From the NCBI GenBank assembly GCA_964343365.1, contig CAYFJI010000060.1, positions 1-11,389 of the forward strand: DNA of 11,389 nt. Direction: 5' to 3'. A program made the position numbers and the translations under genes. The DNA is from CAJXWH01 sp964343365. Its GTDB lineage: Bacteria; Pseudomonadota; Gammaproteobacteria; Arenicellales; UBA868. Below, in pieces: positions 7,298 through 11,389 of the stretch. A model generated the notes under the pieces. It worked only from the letters and a program-made list of their open reading frames with translations, was not told where the DNA came from and made no database searches. Every line of letters starts with the position of its first letter. Positions within the stretch are counted from its first letter, which is position 1.

Positions 7298-8145
7298 ACA
7301 ACAGCCAGAAAAGATTTAGAGATAGCGGCTACTTTCTTAAGGAGCAACTTTTGCCATTAGAGCTCCTGGACCAATTTATTCTTGAAATTGAAACTCAAAT
7401 TAAAAGTAGTTTGCAAGCGACAGAATTTCCTGGTCGAGAAAGACCCGCTCCTGATACGAACTTCGAAAAGTTTTTACACTGGCTTGAGGAGAATGTGGAA
7501 GGCGGTATTGATGTTCGAAAATCAGTAACTGGAAAACATCTAAAAACTAGTGGATTACTGGAGATCGCAACTAATAATAATATTTTAGATATTGTCGAAC
7601 AATTAATTGGGCCCGAAATTCTTTTTCACCCTCAGTATAATATCCAGGCCAAAATGCCGTTTGAGCGCGACTCACAAATTCCATGGCACCAAGATGTTTG
7701 GTTTCTTGACAAAAAAGCTGAATCAACACCGATGGTTAATCTTTGGATCCCTCTTGTGAATACAACGCCCCAAAATGGATGTCTTGAGCTCATTGAAAAC
7801 AGTCACTCTCTTGGGATTATGAATCATGTGGAATTACCTGGTTATCCACCAAATCACATCGGTATACAAAATCCGCAATCATCTGATAAGCTTGCTGTCT
7901 GCCCAGTAGGTAAAGGAGGAGCAATTTTTTTTCACAATAGAATTATCCATCGGTCTAGGCCTAATGTGACCGATCGTATTCGATGGAGCATGGATATTCG
8001 ATATTCTGACGCTACGAAACCGACAGGACGAGATGTTCCCGGTCTTTTAGTGCGCAGTAAACGCTCTCCTGAGGCTGCAAACCCATCGTTACGTGTATGG
8101 TTGAAACTTATGGAAACAGTAACTAATCAACCTTACATATGCTAA
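7294..8145 (+). CDS. Phytanoyl-CoA dioxygenase (PhyH) family Fe(II)/2-oxoglutarate oxygenase, second copy
   Basis: This 283-residue PhyH-type oxygenase has WHQD (131-134; His132 and Asp134), the distal iron ligand His219 in IIHRSRPN (217-224) and arginines 228 and 230, one of which should bind 2-oxoglutarate. NGCLELIENSH (161-171) is the usual segment following the major strand. All iron ligands are intact, so it is expected to hydroxylate a small substrate. It differs from the minus-strand PhyH at 2476-3276 in its longer N-terminal half and the LPGYPPNHIG insert (181-190), so it is a distant paralogue and not a recent duplicate. Its ATG overlaps the TGA of the cysteine hydrolase, indicating translational coupling. 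Oxygenase and amide hydrolases side by side suggest hydroxylation next to a C-N bond before or after cleavage; this is inference. Confidence 0.9.
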   Translation: MNNSQKRFRDSGYFLKEQLLPLELLDQFILEIETQIKSSLQATEFPGRERPAPDTNFEKFLHWLEENVEGGIDVRKSVTGKHLKTSGLLEIATNNNILDIVEQLIGPEILFHPQYNIQAKMPFERDSQIPWHQDVWFLDKKAESTPMVNLWIPLVNTTPQNGCLELIENSHSLGIMNHVELPGYPPNHIGIQNPQSSDKLAVCPVGKGGAIFFHNRIIHRSRPNVTDRIRWSMDIRYSDATKPTGRDVPGLLVRSKRSPEAANPSLRVWLKLMETVTNQPYIC

Positions 8146-8204
8146 GGCTCATTTAGCTACAATTGCGCTTAACAATAATCTCTCAATCGCATACTTAGCT
8201 ACCG

Positions 8205-10403
8205 ATGGCTATAAATAAACGTATCTCTCCCATACCTGAAGTCGGCCTTGAGGGTTACTCCGACAAGATCTCAGTCAATCCCGATGAGAAACTTGACCTT
8301 ATGATTAGCAGCTTAACACAAGAAGCTGAATTAAATATTGTGCGACTCATTCAGGGTGATGATAACCCAGAGGGTCCCGGGTATAAGGCCGAGAAGGTCG
8401 ATTGGAAACAGCCCAAGAGCATTTCGCTCAAAAAACAATCAATAAACTACGGCTCATTCATCGAAATACCTAGCACAAATTCCTTAAATCCAGGTGGTAG
8501 TTTCACTCTTGCAATGTGGTTTCACCCTACCCTAACACCGACTGGTTGGCACACATTAGCGGCCAAATGGGGAAAACAAAGTTTTTCATATGGTCTGTTT
8601 TATGCAGGTGATCGAATGGTCACCGCAGTAATCTCTCACGATGGACGGACAGGAGAATGGTTAACTGCTCGCGAAACAGCGCATACAGACTGTTGGCATT
8701 TTATCGCTCTCACCTATGACTGCGAGAAAGGAGAGGCCTCTCTACATCAGCGGGTAAGAGAAAGCTCTGCCCAAATTGAAACTAGAAGCTCAAAATCTCC
8801 ACTTGCAACAACAAAAAAAAGGGTTGAGAAAGGTAAAATCTATGAAGGATTTGCTCCGCTCTATTTTGGCGCGATACCAGATCCCACTAAAGATAACCAA
8901 CATTGGGCTCATTTCACTGGAAAAATAGGACATCCTATTCTCTTAAGTAGGATATTGAGTACTGAAGAAATTTGGAATCTATCTAATGCGGGTGAATACC
9001 GCTACTCTTCTGACTTTATCGGATGTTGGGATCTATCGATTGGAGTCGACACAGCCACTATCACTGATCTTTCGGAAAATTGTAATCATGGTCAGGTTGT
9101 TAACATGGGAGATCGCGCTGTAACGGGTCCATTCTGGTCCGGAATGCCATCTCGGCTTTATACAGATGCACCAAATGACTACAATGCTATTTACTTACAC
9201 GAAGACGATCTTGAAGACGCTCAATGGGAACCTGCATGCTCTTTGGAAGTGGCATCGGACACAAAATCAGGAATCTATTCAGCACATTTGACTACGGACA
9301 CGGACGAAATATTTATCCCATTCATCGTGACTCCGCGGAAACCATCCGGCCCCATTGCGCACATCATTCCAACCTACACATGGCAAGCTTACGCGAGTAA
9401 CAGATCAGTATACAGCTATACCGAGGATGGCGTTTTGGATGGAGGACTAAGTCTATACAACGTTCATAGTGATGGCTCGATGGTGTACTATCGTAGCCGG
9501 CTTCAACCGACCCGTACCTGGAATCCAAAAGCTGGATTTCAAAATTGGGGAGCCCATATGATAACCGCCAATTTGTACCTCATTGATTGGTTAGAGAAAA
9601 AGGAATTTACCTACGATGTTTATACAGATGAAGATCTTCACCTACATGGGAACTCCCTTCTTTCGCAGTATCCCTGCGTTATCCTTGGTAGTCATCCAGA
9701 ATATTACACACAAGAAATGATTGATGGGGTCACTGAATACAGTAAAAATGGTGGTCGTATTTTAAACTTAGGTGGGAATTCGCTTTACTGGGTTATCTCC
9801 TTAGACAAACAAAGACCGCACATTATGGAGCTTCGCAAAGGCGGCGAGGGAGATTATGGACCAACATATCGTCCGCGCCCTGGCGAAGCACAACATAGCA
9901 CCAACCTTGAGCTTGGTGGATTGTGGTCGCGCCGCAAAACATCTCCTAGCCGAATCCTTGGGGTCGAATTTTCCGCTGCTATCTGGCGTCATGCAGAAAC
10001 AGAACAAGGTTATCGACGCACTGAACAAAGCTATGAGCCCAGCTATGATTTTATTTTTGATGGGATTGCAGACGATGAACTGATTGGTAATTTCGGATTA
10101 AATCTTGGTAGTGCAGTCGGCTTTGAAATGGATTCAGTCCATCCCCATCAGAACTACACCGACAATCCACCAGTGGTGCTTGCTGAGGCGAAACATCCCG
10201 ATTTCTCACCACCGCGCCAACCGCCCGTTTCACCAATATCACATATCGCTATCTGGCAACGTCCTAATGGTGGTGTCATTTTTTCCGCGGCATCTGTGAC
10301 GTGGACGGGTAGTCTCTCGCACAACAACTACAATAATAACGTATCGAGAATCACTGAAAACGTACTCCGCCGGTTTATTGATACGTCCTGGACAAAAACA
10401 TAA
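8205..10403 (+). CDS. N,N-dimethylformamidase large (beta) subunit-like protein with LamG-like domain
   Basis: This 732-residue protein resembles the large subunit of N,N-dimethylformamidase (DMFase), an iron enzyme that hydrolyses the amide of dimethylformamide. The N-terminal part (GYSDKISV, then IVRLIQGDDNPEGPG, 45-59) is followed by a concanavalin/LamG-like beta-sandwich at about 75-310 (GSFTLAMWF, 98-106) and a DMFase C-terminal domain at about 310-727. In the latter are IIPTYTWQAYASNR (387-400), LDGGLSLYNVHSDG (411-424) and ILGSHPEYY (493-501). DMFase uses two Tyr and one Glu to hold iron; Glu499 and Tyr418, plus Tyr391 or Tyr396, are my candidates. No separate small alpha-subunit gene (about 130 residues) is visible next to it. 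There is no signal peptide. Relatives act on unknown amides, so dimethylformamide itself should not be assumed. It is the last gene of the plus-strand run, 59 bp after the PhyH gene. Confidence 0.85.
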   Translation: MAINKRISPIPEVGLEGYSDKISVNPDEKLDLMISSLTQEAELNIVRLIQGDDNPEGPGYKAEKVDWKQPKSISLKKQSINYGSFIEIPSTNSLNPGGSFTLAMWFHPTLTPTGWHTLAAKWGKQSFSYGLFYAGDRMVTAVISHDGRTGEWLTARETAHTDCWHFIALTYDCEKGEASLHQRVRESSAQIETRSSKSPLATTKKRVEKGKIYEGFAPLYFGAIPDPTKDNQHWAHFTGKIGHPILLSRILSTEEIWNLSNAGEYRYSSDFIGCWDLSIGVDTATITDLSENCNHGQVVNMGDRAVTGPFWSGMPSRLYTDAPNDYNAIYLHEDDLEDAQWEPACSLEVASDTKSGIYSAHLTTDTDEIFIPFIVTPRKPSGPIAHIIPTYTWQAYASNRSVYSYTEDGVLDGGLSLYNVHSDGSMVYYRSRLQPTRTWNPKAGFQNWGAHMITANLYLIDWLEKKEFTYDVYTDEDLHLHGNSLLSQYPCVILGSHPEYYTQEMIDGVTEYSKNGGRILNLGGNSLYWVISLDKQRPHIMELRKGGEGDYGPTYRPRPGEAQHSTNLELGGLWSRRKTSPSRILGVEFSAAIWRHAETEQGYRRTEQSYEPSYDFIFDGIADDELIGNFGLNLGSAVGFEMDSVHPHQNYTDNPPVVLAEAKHPDFSPPRQPPVSPISHIAIWQRPNGGVIFSAASVTWTGSLSHNNYNNNVSRITENVLRRFIDTSWTKT

Positions 10404-10437
10404 TCACTTAAGGGTTGCGTCAGTTAAATAGAGTCAA

Positions 10438-11280
10438 TTACCACATATTACCCCCATCAACTGTAAGATCCTGTCCCGTTATCGAGAATGCATCAGCTTG
10501 GCACAGAAACAAAGCCAAAGACGCAATTTCCCTTGCCTCCACATGACGCCTTTGTGGTGTCCCAGCAGCTGATTCGGCAAGATATTGATCAACAGTTTGA
10601 TTGATACCTTTCATTTCTAATTCTAGTGTCACGGCATTAATGGCTTGTTGGGTGATTACAGAACCTGGACTGATTGCGTTACAACTTACACCACGTGGCG
10701 CACCTTCTAATGCCACAGCCCGTGTAAGTCCCAAAATTCCAGACTTAGACGCACAATATGCAGCCCGCGTTTTTTCGCCAATTGATGCGGCAGTGGATGC
10801 AATATTAATAATTCGTCCCCACTCCCTATCCATCATACCTGGCAAAGTGCGTTTGATCATACGATACGCCCCATTCAAGTTAACATCGACTACGCGGTGC
10901 CAGGCTTCGTCATCGTGGTCAATCATCGACATTGATAAACTCGAACCAGCGCCATTCACTAGAATATCGATTTTCCCAAATTCGTTAATTGCGGACTCTA
11001 CAATGGCATCGCATGATTCATTTGTGGCAACGTTTAAGGCATGCGCTTGGGCTTTCACGCCGAGATTAATTATTTCTTTTCGTGTTTTCTCAAGATCAGC
11101 TTCGCTGACCACAGTGTGGCCTTCCCTCTTAACTTTTTTGAGTCTTACTTGCTCTGTTAATGATCCAATGACAATGTTTGCGCCAGCCTTTGCCATAGCC
11201 AGTGCTGTGGCCCTACAAATACCTGTAGCGCCACCCGTAATCAATGCAACTCTGCCTGAAAGATATTGATCTCCGATCAT
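10438..11280 (-). CDS. Short-chain dehydrogenase/reductase (SDR 3), variant glycine motif
   Basis: This 280-residue classical SDR has a complete tetrad: Asn134 (DVNLNG), Ser162 (NIAS), Tyr175 and Lys179 (YCASK), with ISPGSV (204-209) and a C-terminal TVDGGNMW. The glycine-rich motif reads TGGATGIC (15-22), with Cys22 where the last glycine of TGxxxGxG is expected, and NNAG is NGAG (109-112). Both could affect cofactor binding. About 20 extra residues after beta-strand 2 (roughly 41-72) match the insert of SDR 1 in place and length, so the two appear to be paralogues of one subgroup. The gene is convergent with the DMFase-like gene, 34 bp away, and so is on a separate transcript. The start ATG at 11280 is preceded on its strand by AGAGG 6 bases upstream. 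Substrate unknown; it probably oxidises or reduces a related alcohol/ketone. Confidence 0.9.
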   Translation of the reverse strand: MIGDQYLSGRVALITGGATGICRATALAMAKAGANIVIGSLTEQVRLKKVKREGHTVVSEADLEKTRKEIINLGVKAQAHALNVATNESCDAIVESAINEFGKIDILVNGAGSSLSMSMIDHDDEAWHRVVDVNLNGAYRMIKRTLPGMMDREWGRIINIASTAASIGEKTRAAYCASKSGILGLTRAVALEGAPRGVSCNAISPGSVITQQAINAVTLELEMKGINQTVDQYLAESAAGTPQRRHVEAREIASLALFLCQADAFSITGQDLTVDGGNMW

Positions 11281-11286
11281 TTTTAG

Positions 11287-11291
11287 CCTCT
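11287..11291 (-). promoter_or_regulatory. Ribosome binding site of SDR 3
   Basis: On the minus strand AGAGG sits 6 bases before the ATG of SDR 3. It is a good Shine-Dalgarno match and supports the full-length start at 11280. Confidence 0.6.
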
Positions 11292-11389
11292 GATATGATT
11301 CAGCTTAATAGTTCCTACTGTCGTTACCAAGCTAATATGTTAACCCTTTATATAGAGTTTCATCTATTGGAACAGCAATCACAGTGAGT

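Noticed and set aside
10404..10437. Terminator between the convergent DMFase-like and SDR 3 genes
   Set aside because: No GC-rich hairpin or T-run is visible in the 34-bp gap.
10601..11269. Long 222-codon open frame on the plus strand opposite SDR 3
   Set aside because: It is a shadow of the minus-strand SDR, which has all SDR motifs and a good ribosome site; the plus-strand translation shows no recognisable domain.
11332..11388. Possible 18-residue tail of another minus-strand gene entering from the right edge
   Set aside because: A minus-strand frame is open from the edge to a TAG at 11332-11334, about 50 bp upstream of SDR 3, which would fit an operon. It is too short to identify or separate from chance.

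Overview
The window is about 11.4 kb of AT-leaning bacterial DNA (by eye GC is in the low-to-mid 40s %). It carries eleven complete protein genes and the end of a twelfth. All of them look like small-molecule metabolic enzymes. I see no tRNA or rRNA gene, transposase, CRISPR array, transporter or transcriptional regulator. Genes are tightly packed, with two ATGA start/stop overlaps, a 4-bp gap between convergent genes, and no gene-free stretch over 300 bases. The mixture of phytanoyl-CoA dioxygenase (PhyH) paralogues, an enolase-superfamily enzyme, several short-chain dehydrogenases (SDRs) and unusual amide hydrolases resembles catabolic islands of free-living, often marine, heterotrophic bacteria such as Proteobacteria or SAR202-type lineages. 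The sequence alone does not fix the taxon.

Layout. (1) Positions 1-2471, plus strand: the tail of an unidentified gene, then a neutral-ceramidase-like metal hydrolase, then a MetX-type alpha/beta-hydrolase whose ATG lies just past the ceramidase-like stop. (2) Positions 2476-3276, minus strand: a PhyH-type Fe(II)/2-oxoglutarate dioxygenase, convergent with the MetX-like gene and divergent from what follows. (3) Positions 3389-10403, plus strand: a seven-gene run read as one likely operon, consisting of a cupin, a mandelate racemase/muconate-lactonizing-type enzyme, two SDRs, an isochorismatase-fold cysteine hydrolase, a second PhyH oxygenase and a large N,N-dimethylformamidase (DMFase) beta-subunit-like protein. 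(4) Positions 10438-11280, minus strand: a third SDR.

How the genes may work together (inference). The locus combines hydroxylation (two PhyH enzymes), alcohol/ketone redox (three SDRs), C-N or amide hydrolysis (DMFase-like, isochorismatase-like and perhaps ceramidase-like proteins), dehydration or isomerisation of a hydroxy acid or lactone (the enolase-superfamily enzyme), and acyl transfer or ester hydrolysis (the MetX-like protein). This reads as a degradation pathway for an amide-linked or N-alkylated, polyhydroxylated organic compound, but no gene fixes the substrate. Several enzymes keep the fold and cofactor or metal motifs while changing catalytic residues: the enolase-superfamily enzyme has K-L-A for KxK and Glu for the dyad Asp, the second SDR lacks three of the four tetrad residues, the third SDR has Cys in the glycine motif, and the ceramidase-like protein lacks the expected serine. 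Functions transferred by family name would therefore be unreliable here, and this is the most interesting aspect of the window.
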